NCBI GenBank assembly: GCA_963662155.1
Contig: OY759267.1
Location: 1,044,001 to 1,108,000 of the forward strand
Source of the DNA: Lamellibrachia columna
Taxonomy: Eukaryota > Annelida > Polychaeta > Sabellida > Siboglinidae
Direction: 5' to 3'
DNA: 64,000 nucleotides
Under the pieces are notes generated by a model. The model had not been told where the DNA came from. It saw only the letters and a program-made list of their open reading frames with translations, and did not search any database. This document shows, piece by piece, positions 35,985 to 46,945 of the stretch. A program made the position numbers and the translations under genes. How positions within the stretch are numbered: the first letter of the stretch is position 1; each line of letters starts with the position of its first letter.

Positions 35985-36980
35985 CTAGTTAAAATAATTT
36001 ATGGTACCTGTGCCCTCATTGACAACCCTGACAAACTCACACCCAAGAACTGTAGCGCCCTTCCCTGTCAGATGAAGTCCATCGCTCATAAAAAAGTCAT
36101 CTCTTCCCACAAAGTTTAACCACATGTCTACGAAGCCTACTCCCTTCTCCATACATACCTTCTGTACTTGTGTGTTGATCGCCATCCTCCTACAGTTCCT
36201 ATATTCCTCATCCCTGCCTCCAATTATCGGTAATATCCCCGACAATATACTCTGTCCAATTCGTGCCTCTTTAAATGTCTTGATCAATCCCCTGTATTTG
36301 CCAACGATGGCCGACATTCCCTCCTTCTCGGCATTGTTCGTTCCCACATGCACATGCCACCACCCATGACTTGTCCTGCCTTCTCTGCTATATCCTCTAT
36401 TATTGCCCCTGGTAGGCATATTGTCATCTCCTCTGTTTACAATTTTATCCACTTTCTTAATGATGGAATCCCCCATAAATACCCAGTTTTTCCTTGCCTT
36501 CCCCTGTGATACTACATCAGCGAAGCTCCTTTCCTGTCGCACACTGTGACCCCTTTCTCTTCTATCATCAACCTTTACTGTCTTACCACCTGGCAATCCC
36601 TCTCCACTCACCCGCTTATCTTTCTTTAGTTGCATACTCTGCCTCCTGTCATCTTTCTTCTTCTGATCCACAGTCTTCTCCTTTTCGCTGCTCTTGTTAT
36701 CCTCGACCATCCTGCCACCTGACAATCCCTCGTCACTCACTCGGTTATCTTCCTTTTGTTGCACATTCTTTCTTTTCCCATCTTTCTTCTTACCAGCTTT
36801 CTCCCTCACATTGCCTCTGCTCTCCTTGTTCTCACCACCTCTGTTCTCCTCGTTTTCACTACCTCTGCTCTCCTCGTTCTCACCACCTCTGCTCTCCTCG
36901 GTCTGACCGCCTCTGCTCTCATCATTTCACCACCTCTAATCTCTTCTTGCTCACCCTGCCCTGTCATCATCAAAATCATG
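35985..36980 (-). pseudogene. CR1 ORF1 with repetitive charged N-terminus and esterase-like domain (copy B)
   Basis: N-terminal ~100 codons are Lys/Glu/Arg-rich and repetitive: a 24-bp unit repeats about five times (36825-36930) and a ~45-codon block (GLSGGR...GLPGGK) is duplicated. Then WVFMGDSIIKKVDKIVN (GDS serine block), VHVGTNNAEKEG, ILSGILPIIGGRDEEYRNC and FMSDGLHLTGKGATVLG. A short deletion near 36370 removes part between the GDS and GTN blocks. The charged part probably binds nucleic acid (inference). Confidence 0.85.
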
Positions 36981-37000
36981 TCTTAACTCATTTACCTGCT

Positions 37001-38530
37001 CCTGCAGACATTTCACTGTCTTACACCCCCGCTACACACCTAGTAGGACTGGTATGTGGTGGCACTTAGTGGTTACAATAACGTACTACTGTATTTATTA
37101 AATAAATATAATAATATGTGTTTGTATACATTATGTTGTTTTTTCCAAATAAAACAAAACGTTAATATAAAACCAAAACATATGAAATTAATTCAAATAC
37201 ATTTTGCAAATGTGTAACCAAAACAGTTAGTAAAAAACTTTTATCAGTTTTTATGATGCAATTCGAATTAACTTTGGTTATATTGACACAACTGTCAGAC
37301 TGAAAAGTTAAATCAGGCAAAACAAATGTTAGTGTAGCATCTCAATAATGATGCTGATTGGTTGCTGGCACTTCACGGGATACCTACACAAGATGGAGCG
37401 GTGACAGTGGGTAACAACTAGACCACGCCTCTGCTGCCAGATTCTTCTCGGCGGATTCACAAAAAAATTAATGGATAAGCGAGACTAGTTTCTTACATAC
37501 TGGGGCGTTTGACTATGCATATGTGAACTGATGCAGTTAAAATGTTCCCAATATATGTAATTGTCAACAAGATTGAAGATGGAAGCCAGGACAGCTAAAA
37601 CGGCAATGGCTCTGGAAGATCATTTGTCAGCTTGTAGGGTTCAGCGTACAATTGACTTTTCCATTGGTTGCCATGTCAACGTTTTGTATGATTATCAGAA
37701 AATGTGACCATCAAACATTCTAAGACTACCTGCCATTGACATGCTGGTCGAATTTTTTCAACATTAGACATTTCTAGCTCTTTCAAAATGCCTGTATGTG
37801 CGATACCCAGCAAAGTTCACCAATATTGGCACGAATTACGGCACACACGTGTCTAGTGGCCAAGGAAAACCCCAAATATCCTTCTGCCTATTAAAATCAT
37901 CTAAACATCCACCTTTTCACTCTCAGCAGCTTCTACCAGCAAACCTGGCAATGTCCCTACTCATATGCACTTATGTAAGATATTAATGAATTTTTAGAAA
38001 CTTCATATATTCCAATTTACTATGTCCTACATTTGTCTGTAACACACCAGAAACATGACCTTAAGCAGGGAAGCTTTTGTCTGAGAAAATGGCAAATTTT
38101 ATAACAAGTTGCGACACAACATATATGTAGAAATATTATGGAACACTCTTGCTTGTCACGTCATTATTATTTGTTTGATAGACAAGTCAAAATGATACCC
38201 TGACCATACTATTAGCTGAAAACCAGTCACATCATTTAATAATTGCTCAATTTTTACACTTGATAAATCATAGATCATGTACACTTGATTTGCAGAGCAT
38301 TGTGAACCAACGAAGCCTGCTTACTATCTCCCTAAATATACAAAAGACTTCATTTTCAAATTAATATTTATATAGTTGTTTGATTTTTAACTAAACAATG
38401 CATAACATTGTCAGAAAAGTGACAATTTGTCACATCTAAAATGATTTTGAGTGATTTCTAATGTGTCAGACTTGTTAAATGTTATTGTTTATATGACTGC
38501 TTTCATGCTTCTAGTTGATAATATACAAGT
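37001..38530. other. No recognised feature
   Basis: AT-rich, no array, no exon with paired splice sites, no terminal repeats found by eye. The 62-codon plus frame at 37798-37986 has no domain. Confidence 0.5.
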
Positions 38531-38735
38531 AATGTATCAGTGTAAATTGGATATCAGGAAGTACTCGTTCTCACAGAGGACAATAAATGAATGGAACAAA
38601 TTGTCTACAGATTGTATAACTGCAACATGAACATGTTTAAAAACACATATCTCGGGTTACACGTACATGAACATTGTTGGACTCTCGATACGCCAATGGC
38701 TTCCTTATCCACTTGCCACCATAAAGGGGAATCAC
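38531..38735 (+). mobile_element. CR1 3' fragment (subfamily of copies C/D)
   Basis: Contains [20 protein letters not shown] codons, then the 3' UTR block ATGAACATTGTTGGACTCTC and GCCAATGGCTTCCTTATCCA. A small deletion (VTASSVNMF reduced) and no tail. Truncated on both sides. Confidence 0.85.
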
Positions 38736-38987
38736 GTGAACAGATACCAGTTGTGGCCATATTTGAAAATGCTGATATATGCAGTGCTCCCAGTGGATGT
38801 GACACAACCAACATACAACTATTCTGTCCAAATGTGCTACACAATATTACCAACGCACTGGACTACATAAAAATATCACCAATGACTGTTCTAATGCAAA
38901 ATGGCTACCTGCTACCTGACATACTGGTGTCATACCCCCTAATTTTGAAAAAAATTCCATTTTGGTAACTCAAGCATCCACCAACAC

Positions 38988-39824
38988 ATCCTAGCTCTAG
39001 TATCGACTACAACATGCTAACTCTAGTATCCACCACGACATGCTAACTCTAGTATCCACCATGACATGCTAACTCTAGTATCCACCACGACATGCTAACT
39101 CTACTACCCACCAAGACATGCTAGCTCTAGTATCTACCACGACTTGCTAACTCTAGTATCCACCATGATATGCTAACTTTAGTATTCACTACGACATGCT
39201 TACTCAAGTTTTCAGCACGACATGCTAGCTCTAGTATCCGCCACGAAATGCGAACTCTAGTATACACCATGACATGCTAACTGTAGTATCCACCACGACA
39301 TGCTAACTCTAGTATCCACCACGACATCCTAACTCTACTACCCACCAAGACATGCTAGCTCTAGTATCCACCACGACTTGCTAACTCTAGTATCCACCAT
39401 GATATGCTAACTCTAGTATTTACTACGACATGTTAACTCTAGTATCCATCACGACATGCTAACTCTACTATCCACCAAGACATGCTAGCTCTAGTATCCA
39501 CCACGACTTGCTACCTCTAGTATACACCATGATATGCTAACTCTAGTATCCACCACGACATGCTAACTCTAGTAGTCACCACGACTTGCTAGCTTTAGTA
39601 TCGACTACAACATGTTAACTGTAGTATCCACCACGACATGCTAGCTCTAGTATCCATCACGACATGCTAATTCTAGTATCCACCATGACATGCTAACTCT
39701 AGTATTCACTACGACATGTTAACTCTAGTATCCACCACATGCTAAATCTAGTTTCCTCCACGACATGCTAACTCTAGTATCCACCACGACATGCTAACTC
39801 TAGTTTCCCCCATGACATGCTAAC
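38988..39824. repeat. 26-bp minisatellite, about 32 copies
   Basis: Unit ATGCTAACTCTAGTATCCAC + CACGAC with many point variants (CCATGA, ACTACGA, TAGCTCTAG). Larger blocks of about 270 bp recur (39110 vs 39350 vs 39480), indicating higher-order duplication. Confidence 0.93.
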
Positions 39825-40146
39825 TGGTTCGTGCCAAACTTCTCTAATGATCACCATCAATTCATTGGATGCTTTACCAAGTACACATTCTTTACTGACT
39901 GCACACATTACTTAAAATATTTGCACATTCTAGATTTGAACATCAATGAACCTTAATTACATTTGGCAAAATTAATTGCGTAGTAGCTCATTAAAACACG
40001 TCATTGTGTGTTGTCAAAATATCAGGAATAGCATAGATCTGATAGTTTATCATTATGTGGAGAAGGCAACTAGTATAATATACACCTGCTCACAATGGTT
40101 TGTTGACATGTGTACATAGGCTACAACCATGACACTATTACATGTT

Positions 40147-41449
40147 CTTTCTTACTTCTTATGTTGGCCCTACTTGCATTTCTTACTTCTTATGTAGATC
40201 CTACTTGCATTTCTTACTTATGTGGTCTCTTATGTAGACCCTACTTGCATTTCTTACTCCTTATGTGGTCTCTTATGTAGGCCCGACTTACATTTCTTAC
40301 TTCTTATGTAGGCCCTACTTGCATTTCTTACTTCTTATGTAGGCCCTACTTGCATTTCTTACTTCTTATGTAGGCCTTACTTGCATTTCTTACTTCTTAT
40401 GTAGGCCCTACTTGCATTTCTTACTTCTTATGTAGGCCCTACTTGCATTTCTTACTTCTTATGTAGGCCCTACTTGCATTTCTTACTTCTTATGTAGGCC
40501 CTACTTGCATTTCTTACTTCTTATGTAGGCCTTACTTGCATTTCTTACTTCTTATGTAGGCCCTACTTGCATTTCTTACTTATGTGGTCTCTTATGTAGG
40601 CCCTACTTGCATTTCTTACTTCTTATGTAGGCCCTACTTGCATTTCTTACTTATGTGGTCTCTTATGTAGGCCCTACTTGCATTTCTTACTTCTTATGTG
40701 GTCTCTTATGTAGACCCTACTTGCATTTCTTACTTCTTATGTAGGCCCTACTTGCATTTCTTACTTCTTATGTAGGCCCTTCTTGCATTTCTTACTTATG
40801 TGGTCTCTTATGTAGGCCCTACTTGCATTTCTTACTTCTTATGTGGTCTCTTATGTAGACCCTACTTGCATTTCTTACTTCTTATGTAGGCCCTACTTGC
40901 ATTTCTTACTTCTTATGTAGGCCCTTCTTGCATTTCTTACTTATGTGGTCTCTTATGTAGGCCCTACTTGCATTTCTTACTTTTTATGTAGACCCTACTT
41001 GCATTTCTTACTTCTTATGTAGACCCTACTTGCATTTCTTACTTCTTATGTAGACCCTACTTGCATTTCTTACTTCTTATGTAGGCCCTACTTGCATTTC
41101 TTACTTCTTATGTAGGCCCTACTTGCATTTCATACTTCTTATGTAGACCCTACTTGCATTTCTTACTTCTTATGTAGGCCCTACTTGCATTTCTTACTTA
41201 TGTGGTCTCTTATGTAGGCCTTACTTGCATTTCTTACTTCTTATGTGGCCTCTTATGTAGGCCTTACTTGCATTTCTTACTTCTTATGTGGTCTCTTATG
41301 TAGGCCCTATTTGCATTTTTATTACTTCTTATGTGGTCTCCTATGTAGGCCCTACTTGCATTTCTTACTTCTTATGTGGCCTCTTATGTAGGCCCTACTT
41401 GCATTTCTTACTTCTTATATGGTCTCTTATATAGGCCCTACTTGCATTT
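40147..41449. repeat. 31-bp minisatellite with a 42-bp variant
   Basis: Basic unit ACTTCTTATGTAGGCCCTAC + TTGCATTTCTT; a longer form inserts ATGTGGTCTCTT. About 40 units, with the order of short and long forms repeated in places (40560-40800 vs 40800-40960). Confidence 0.95.
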
Positions 41450-41523
41450 CCACGAACAAATAAATGAATAAATTAAATAATTTATTTGCATGACTTCGTC
41501 TTAACGAACTCGTTTTCTTTATT

Positions 41524-41862
41524 GTTTTGGGAGGGGGTCGTAAAAGGAAGACTGCATCAGCGTAGTAGATACCCCAATGTTTTGGGAAGGGGTAGTAAAA
41601 AGGGAAGACTGTATTAGCGTTATAGATATCCCAATGTTTTGGGAGGGGGTCGTAAAAAGGAAGATTGCATCAGCGTAGTAGATACCCCAATGTTTTTGGA
41701 GGGGTCGTAAAAAGGAAGACTGCATAAGCGTAATAGATACCCCAATGTTTTGGGAGGGGGTAGTAAAAAGGGAAGACTGCATCAGCGTGATAGATATCCC
41801 AATGTTTTGGGAGGGGGTAGTAAAAAGGGAAGACTGCATCAGCGTGATAGATATCCCAATGT
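41524..41862. repeat. ~57-bp minisatellite, six copies
   Basis: Unit CCAATGTTTTGGGAGGGGGT, then AGTAAAAAGGGAAGACTGCA and TCAGCGTAGTAGATA(C/T)C. Ends 360 bp left of the allantoinase exon. Confidence 0.95.
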
Positions 41863-41935
41863 ATTCAGCACCAATTACCCTAAAACACTATCTATGTAAC
41901 AAGGCCGTCGTTGGCATTTTTAAGAGTGAGTTCTA

Positions 41936-42019
41936 GTACAACGGGGTTTATAATACAACGGGGTTTTATAATACAACGGGGGTTTATAATACAACGGGGT
42001 TTTATAATACAACGGGGTT
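41936..42019. repeat. 18-19-bp minisatellite, five copies
   Basis: ACAACGGGGTTTATAATAC-type units with one-base length changes in the G and T runs. Confidence 0.93.
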
Positions 42020-42222
42020 ATGGGAGTTAATAAGCAATGAATCAATAAATAAATCAATCATGTTGTCAATCTTTCACCGTAGGTAGAATATCTGGACGCA
42101 TTCTGAATTGACGTTTTGAAAATATTTGGAGCACCTTGTTGTTTTGAAGTAACATTTCGGACAGATGTCATGTTGTGAGAGACCATCCTAGCGACGGACT
42201 AGAGTAAATTGCTTCATTGCAG

Positions 42223-42475
42223 GAATTCGATTCTGTCGACTACGACCGTTGAGGCATTCCACACGAAGATGGACCACGCATGTGGCCAGTGCTTCGTCGA
42301 CGTCGGCTTCTGTGGAGGCGTCGTTTCCGGCAACGAAGATGAACTGCGTCCGATGGTCGGCGAGGGAATATGTGGCTTCAAGTGCTTCATGATTCACAGC
42401 GGAGTCGACGTGATTGGCTTCGTGAAAGAGGACAACATCCGACCCGCGCTGGAGGAATTACAAGGAACAGACAGG
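42223..42475 (+). CDS. Allantoinase, internal exon
   Basis: Allantoinase hydrolyses allantoin to allantoate in purine (urate) breakdown; it is a metal-dependent amidohydrolase of the dihydroorotase type. The exon has acceptor TTCATTGCAG and begins in phase 2. It encodes NSILSTTTVEAFHTK, GQCFVDVGFCGGVVSGN, EDELRPMVGEGICGFKCFM, IHSGVDVIGFVKEDNIRP and ALEELQGTD. The VDVGFWGG-VPGN block (Cys replaces the usual Trp), GFKCF with the Lys that is carboxylated to bridge the metals, and ALEELQGT are family signatures. The likely donor is AGG|GTTCTC at 42476, the seed of the 57-bp array. Family members usually continue LQGT-x-x-VL, so an uninterrupted read of a few more codons is possible. Metal-binding His exons lie outside what I could find. 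Confidence 0.85.
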
Positions 42476-43222
42476 GTTCTCACGATTACAGAGCACACGT
42501 TGTGGCTGGAGGAGTCACATGGAACAGACAGGGTTCTCACGATTACATAGCACACATTGTGACTGGAGGAGTCACATGGAACAGACAGGGTTCTCACGAT
42601 TACATAGCACACATTGTGACTGGAGGAGTCACATGGAACAGACAGGGTTCTCACGATTACATAGCACACATTGTGGCTGGAGGAGTCACATGGAACAGAC
42701 AGGGTTCTCATGATTACATACCATACATTGTGACTGGAGGAGTCACATGGAACAGACAGGGTTCTCATGATTACATACCATACATTGTGACTGGAGGAGT
42801 CACATGGAACAGACAGGGTTCTCATGATTACATACCATACATTGTGACTGGAGGAGTCACATGGAACAGACAGGGTTCTCATGATTACATACCATACATT
42901 GTGACTGGAGGAGCCACATGGAACAGACAGGGTTCTCATGATTACATACCATACATTGTGACTGGAGGAGTCACATGGAACAGACAGGGTTCTCATGATT
43001 ACATACCATACATTGTGACTGGAGGAGTAACATGGAACAGACAGGGTTCTCATGATTACATACCATACATTGTGACTGGAGGAGTCACATGGAACAGACA
43101 GGGTTCTCATGATTACATACCATACATTGTGACTGGAGGAGTCACATGGAACAGACAGGGTTCTCATGATTACATACCATACATTGTGACTGGAGGAATC
43201 ACATGGAACAGACAGGGTTCTT
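42459..43222 (+). repeat. 57-bp minisatellite spanning the allantoinase exon end
   Basis: Fourteen copies (the exon end plus 13) at exactly 57-bp spacing. Unit: CTGGAGGAGTCACATGGAAC + AGACAGGGTTCTCATGATTA + CATACCATACATTGTGA. The first ~27 nt equal the exon end; GG|GTTCTC is kept in all. Because 57 is 19 codons, the reading frame stays open on both strands through all copies. Confidence 0.95.
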
Positions 43223-43724
43223 ATTGAGGTGAAGGCCATTTACACAGTCTGCCGACTTTGCAAGAACTAGGGGAAGGTTTTCTATATTGACCCCCAAGCA
43301 CTGAGCAGAATAAAATCGAGACATTCACACTTAGCAATGCTGCAATATGTGGACTCGATATATATTAAAAGTGCGCACACCCATCCCAAAAAGGGAAACA
43401 TTCGGTGAATTACGTAGGAATGAAAACGAAACTTTCTAAAATAGGGAATCTGTTCAATTTAGGAAAACTGGATTCTTTATTGAACTGCTGTGTCACCTAT
43501 TTTGAACTAGAGGTTCAATGTAGGAAACGAATGGTTCAATATAGGAGAGATTCCCAGAGCTACAATCATCCGCACAAGTACAGGAATGGCATCATTGAAC
43601 TGTAACTTTTATCTCAACTAATACGGACATAAATAGTTATTTAGGGGCGAACATCACTATAATTATCAGAAATGTTTATCATTGGCTTGACAGGCTTTTC
43701 GATAGTCCCATATTGAATTCATTT
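43223..43724. other. Probable intron sequence, no feature recognised
   Basis: No exon continuing allantoinase found; a short TTCAATATAGGA/TTCAATGTAGGA duplication near 43513-43545 is the only structure. Confidence 0.5.
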
Positions 43725-43973
43725 ATCACATTGTTGGGGAGACCGGGGATGGTTGTCACATTGTTGGGGAGACCGGGGATGGTTGTCACATTGTTGGGGA
43801 GACCGGGGATGGTTGTCACATTGTTGGGGAGACCGGGGATGGTTGTCACATTGTTGGGGAGACCGGGGATGGTTGTCACATTGTTGGGGAGACCGGGGAT
43901 GGTTGTCACATTGTTGGGGAGACCGGGGATGGTTGTCACATTGTTGGGGAGACCGGGGATGGTTGTCACATTG
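43725..43973. repeat. 30-bp minisatellite, eight perfect copies
   Basis: Unit TCACATTGTTGGGGAGACCG + GGGATGGTTG; eight copies without a single difference, then a 9-nt partial copy. Confidence 0.97.
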
Positions 43974-44140
43974 TATTTCCTGATTTCATATTTGTAATAA
44001 GAGTTCCCGAAGTTCTGTTGCTCAACCTAACTTTAATATATACTGGATATTAATAATATTGGGGTAGCTTTATTCAAAATATGATAGATACTTAGTTCAA
44101 AAAAGAGAGACAACCAGCCCCGTACTGGGGTTGTTTGTCA

Positions 44141-45074
44141 GAACTTGTGGGTTGTTTGTCAAAGCGTGTGTTGGTTGTCACAGCGTGTGGGTTGTTTGTC
44201 ACAGCGTGTGTGTTGGTTGTCACAGCGTGTGGGTTGTTTGTCACAGCGTGTGTGTTGGTTGTCACAGCGTGTGGGTTGTTTGTCACAGCGTGTGGGTTGT
44301 TTGTCAGAGCGTGTAGGTTGTTTGTCACAGCGTGTGTGTTGTTTGTCACAGCGTGTGTATTGGTTGTCACAGCGTGTGGGTTGTTTGTCACAGCGTGTGT
44401 GTTGGTTGTCACAGCGTGTGGGTTGTTTGTCACAGCGTGTGTTGGTTGTCACAGCGTGTGGGTTGTTTGTCACAGCGTGTGTGTTGGTTGTCACAGCGTG
44501 TGGGTTGTTTGTCACAGCGTGTGTGTTGGTTGTCACAGCGTGTGGGTTGTTTGTCACAGCGTGTGTATTGGTTGTCACAGCGTGTGGGTTGTTTGTCACA
44601 GCGTGTGTGTTGGTTGTCACAGCGTGTGGGTTGTTTGTCACAGCGTGTGTCGGTTGTCACAGCGTGTGGGTTGTTTGTCACAGCGTGTGTGTTGGTTGTC
44701 ACAGCGTGTGGGTTGTATGTCACAGCGTGTGTGTTGGTTGTCACAGTGTGTGGGTTGTTTGTCACAGCGTGTGTGTTGGTTGTCACAGCGTGTGGGTTGT
44801 TTGTCACAGCGTGTGTGTTGGTTGTCACAGCGTGTGGGTTGTTTGTCACAGCGTGTGTGTTGGTTGTCACAGCGTGTGGGTTGTTTGTCACAGCGTGTGT
44901 GTTGGTTGTCACAGCGTGTGGGTTGTTTGTCACAGCGTGTGTGTTGGTTGTCACAGCGTGTGGGTTGTTTGTCACAGCGTGTGTGTTGGTTGTCACAGCG
45001 TGTGGGTTGTTTGTCACAGCGTGTGTGTTGGTTGTCACAGCGTGTAGGTTGTTTGTCACAGCGTGTGAGTTGGC
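44141..45074. repeat. 21/42-bp minisatellite
   Basis: Two alternating ~21-bp forms, GTGGGTTGTTTGTCACAGCG and GTGTGTTGGTTGTCACAGCGT, making a 42-bp dimer repeated about 22 times. It stops 24 bp before the hAT transposon boundary. Confidence 0.95.
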
Positions 45075-45099
45075 TGTAAGTCTGTTGTCACAGAATACA

Positions 45100-46729
45100 A
45101 GGCGTTTTTTAACATACAAAGTGGGGGGGCAATGCCCCCCCCAGCCATTTCATTTGCCCCCCCCCCAGTCAAACCAACTTGCCCCCCAATGCGTGCCCCC
45201 ATTCTCCTTAACCAGCCCCTTGTACTAATGTAGGTCATAATTTGTATTCTTTTTGTTAGCGTGATTTAGTTAATTTTCATTGGTGGCAAAATCAAGAAAG
45301 TACCAAAGTTAAAGAAGGGCAATATGTCTACAAAAGATCAATTTATTGATATGGCTCAGAGGGGAATCTTGCATTTTCAAAAAAGGCTTTATATTTCCTG
45401 TTCCATAACTAGATGCCAGGTTACTATTTTCATGTTACCATTTTCATGTTCGATGCGTCTCGAATGGTGAGGTTTACTTTCGACTCGAAAGTCGAAGAAT
45501 AATGGCAATATCATGGACATAGGCAGTAGTACCCGAGTTATGGAGTGTTTATGTTAATGCATGCGACAGGAAGTGAGGAATGTAATAGCATCATAGCAAT
45601 AACAGTGACGTATTGCCGAATGGCTTCTTCATACAGTTCATGCGAAGAACTGAAAACGTGCTTTGGCATAGCCATACCATAGCCATAGGCATAGAAGTGT
45701 TTACTTATGACGTCAGTGTTCCGGTGCTAGAATAGCTAATGATTATATATATATATATATGTAAAATTAATATGTGTACCTGCATGTTACTCTTTGTTTA
45801 AATTGTGTATGATTCAACAAGACCCGCCATCACATTTTACACGATTGAGCCGCGTGCAATCCGGTTCTTTACAGTGTCAGTGATGTTGAAATAGCTGTTA
45901 ACATAAACCGGTGTCGTGGCCGCGAGATTGCGAAACGTACCCGGTATAGCACAGGCGAGACTAAACCACGCCCATTCGCTATTACCATTGGTCGAGAGCG
46001 AGCGGGCGGGGATTAACGATGTATCAACAACATTTCGGTCGGCTGTTTTTTTTTCAAATAATAAATAAACCTGGCAAAGTGTGTGTAGTGTCCAACGAAA
46101 GCAATTGGAAACGTTTAACAAATATCACAAAATAATCACATTTTAATAATGATCCCTCTTGTAGTTAAGATGATACAAACATCGCAACAGCCATAAACCT
46201 GTCAGGGTAGATTTTTATTGAGGCAGTAACCTAGCCAATTCATTCTCCGCATCTTTGAGAAATCGAAATTTTAAGCATGGTAACTCAAAGAAGCATATTG
46301 TATACATACTAAACAAATAGATTTTAAAATGTATGAGTAGTTGATAGTGGTCTACATGTGAGATGGAAAGTGGGCGGTCAGCAGGGACTTCAACTTTGGA
46401 AAATTGTTACTGAAAAGTTGGTGGTCCACATATTAACATAAAATGTAATCAACATTTGCACATGTCACTTTTGGAAGTACGTATTTTCTATATTTTGATT
46501 TGTTATGTACTTAGCCAACCATTTGATTGATAGACGTGGTATGCATGTTTTGTATTACTCTCTTTTCTGCCTTATGCCTATATCTTCGGTATATTTATGT
46601 CTAGAGTCTAGAGCATGTCGCCGCTCGCATTGTAATTCCACTATAAAAGTGTTTCAAATAGACATGCTTTTCCTGAGTTAGTTATTACATTTAACCATCT
46701 AATTTGTCCAGGTCGATATCCTGCCAGTC
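45100..46729. other. 5' non-coding part of the hAT element
   Basis: G/C homopolymer-rich terminus (45120-45180), then sequence without an array or exon apart from a TA run at 45744-45761. Possibly holds the element's promoter and 5' UTR; no motif is decisive. Confidence 0.5.
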
Positions 46730-46945
46730 ATGCCTAAGAGAGACAGAAATGCAAAACGAAAACAAGAAGAGCTACAGAAATCTGCCGCAAAATGGCATGG
46801 CCTAGACACAATTTTTTGACGCAGCTTCAATAACTCATTGCCAAAAATACCCACAATGCCGCCAGGGAACTATGATCCGTCCGCTGTCATCACATCTGAT
46901 GACACTCCCAAAGACAAAGGTGTACCACCAGTCATAGAGATTCTG
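46730..46945 (+). pseudogene. hAT transposase 5' exon
   Basis: ATG at 46730 opens MPKRDRNAKRKQEELQKSA then AAKWHGLDTIF, a basic N-terminus typical of hAT-type proteins; a TGA at 46817-46819 interrupts. The same frame then continues with PPGNYDPSAVITSDDTPKDK and GVPPVIEIL. The last block recurs at 50262-50300 and 51701-51750. A donor-like TGG|GTAAAG lies at 46949, just where the VNTR begins. Confidence 0.7.

Larger units (their letters stand above)
33530..37000 (-). mobile_element. CR1 LINE copy B (ORF1, endonuclease, RT), 3'-truncated
   Basis: Order on minus: ORF1 (36980-35985), endonuclease (35834-34872), RT (34887-33530). The 3' end is missing: the C-terminal RT codons stop at 33530 and run straight into ORF1 of copy A. 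LINEs normally lose 5' ends, so the 3' loss implies later deletion or recombination. The 5' end near 37000 is not marked by a target duplication I can identify. Confidence 0.9.

Noticed and set aside
36494..37069. Plus-strand 191-codon Ser/Pro/Leu-rich frame
   Set aside because: Antisense of the charged repetitive N-terminus of CR1 ORF1.
42394..43239. Minus-strand 281-codon frame
   Set aside because: The 57-bp unit is a multiple of three, so both strands stay open; the sense of the gene is plus (allantoinase).
43725..43973. Regular 30-bp spacing as a CRISPR array
   Set aside because: No spacers between repeats, and the window is eukaryotic; it is a plain tandem repeat.
44135..45228. Long open frames rich in Cys, Val, Ser, Gln repeats on both strands
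   Set aside because: By-products of a 21/42-bp array; no start context, domain or splice support.
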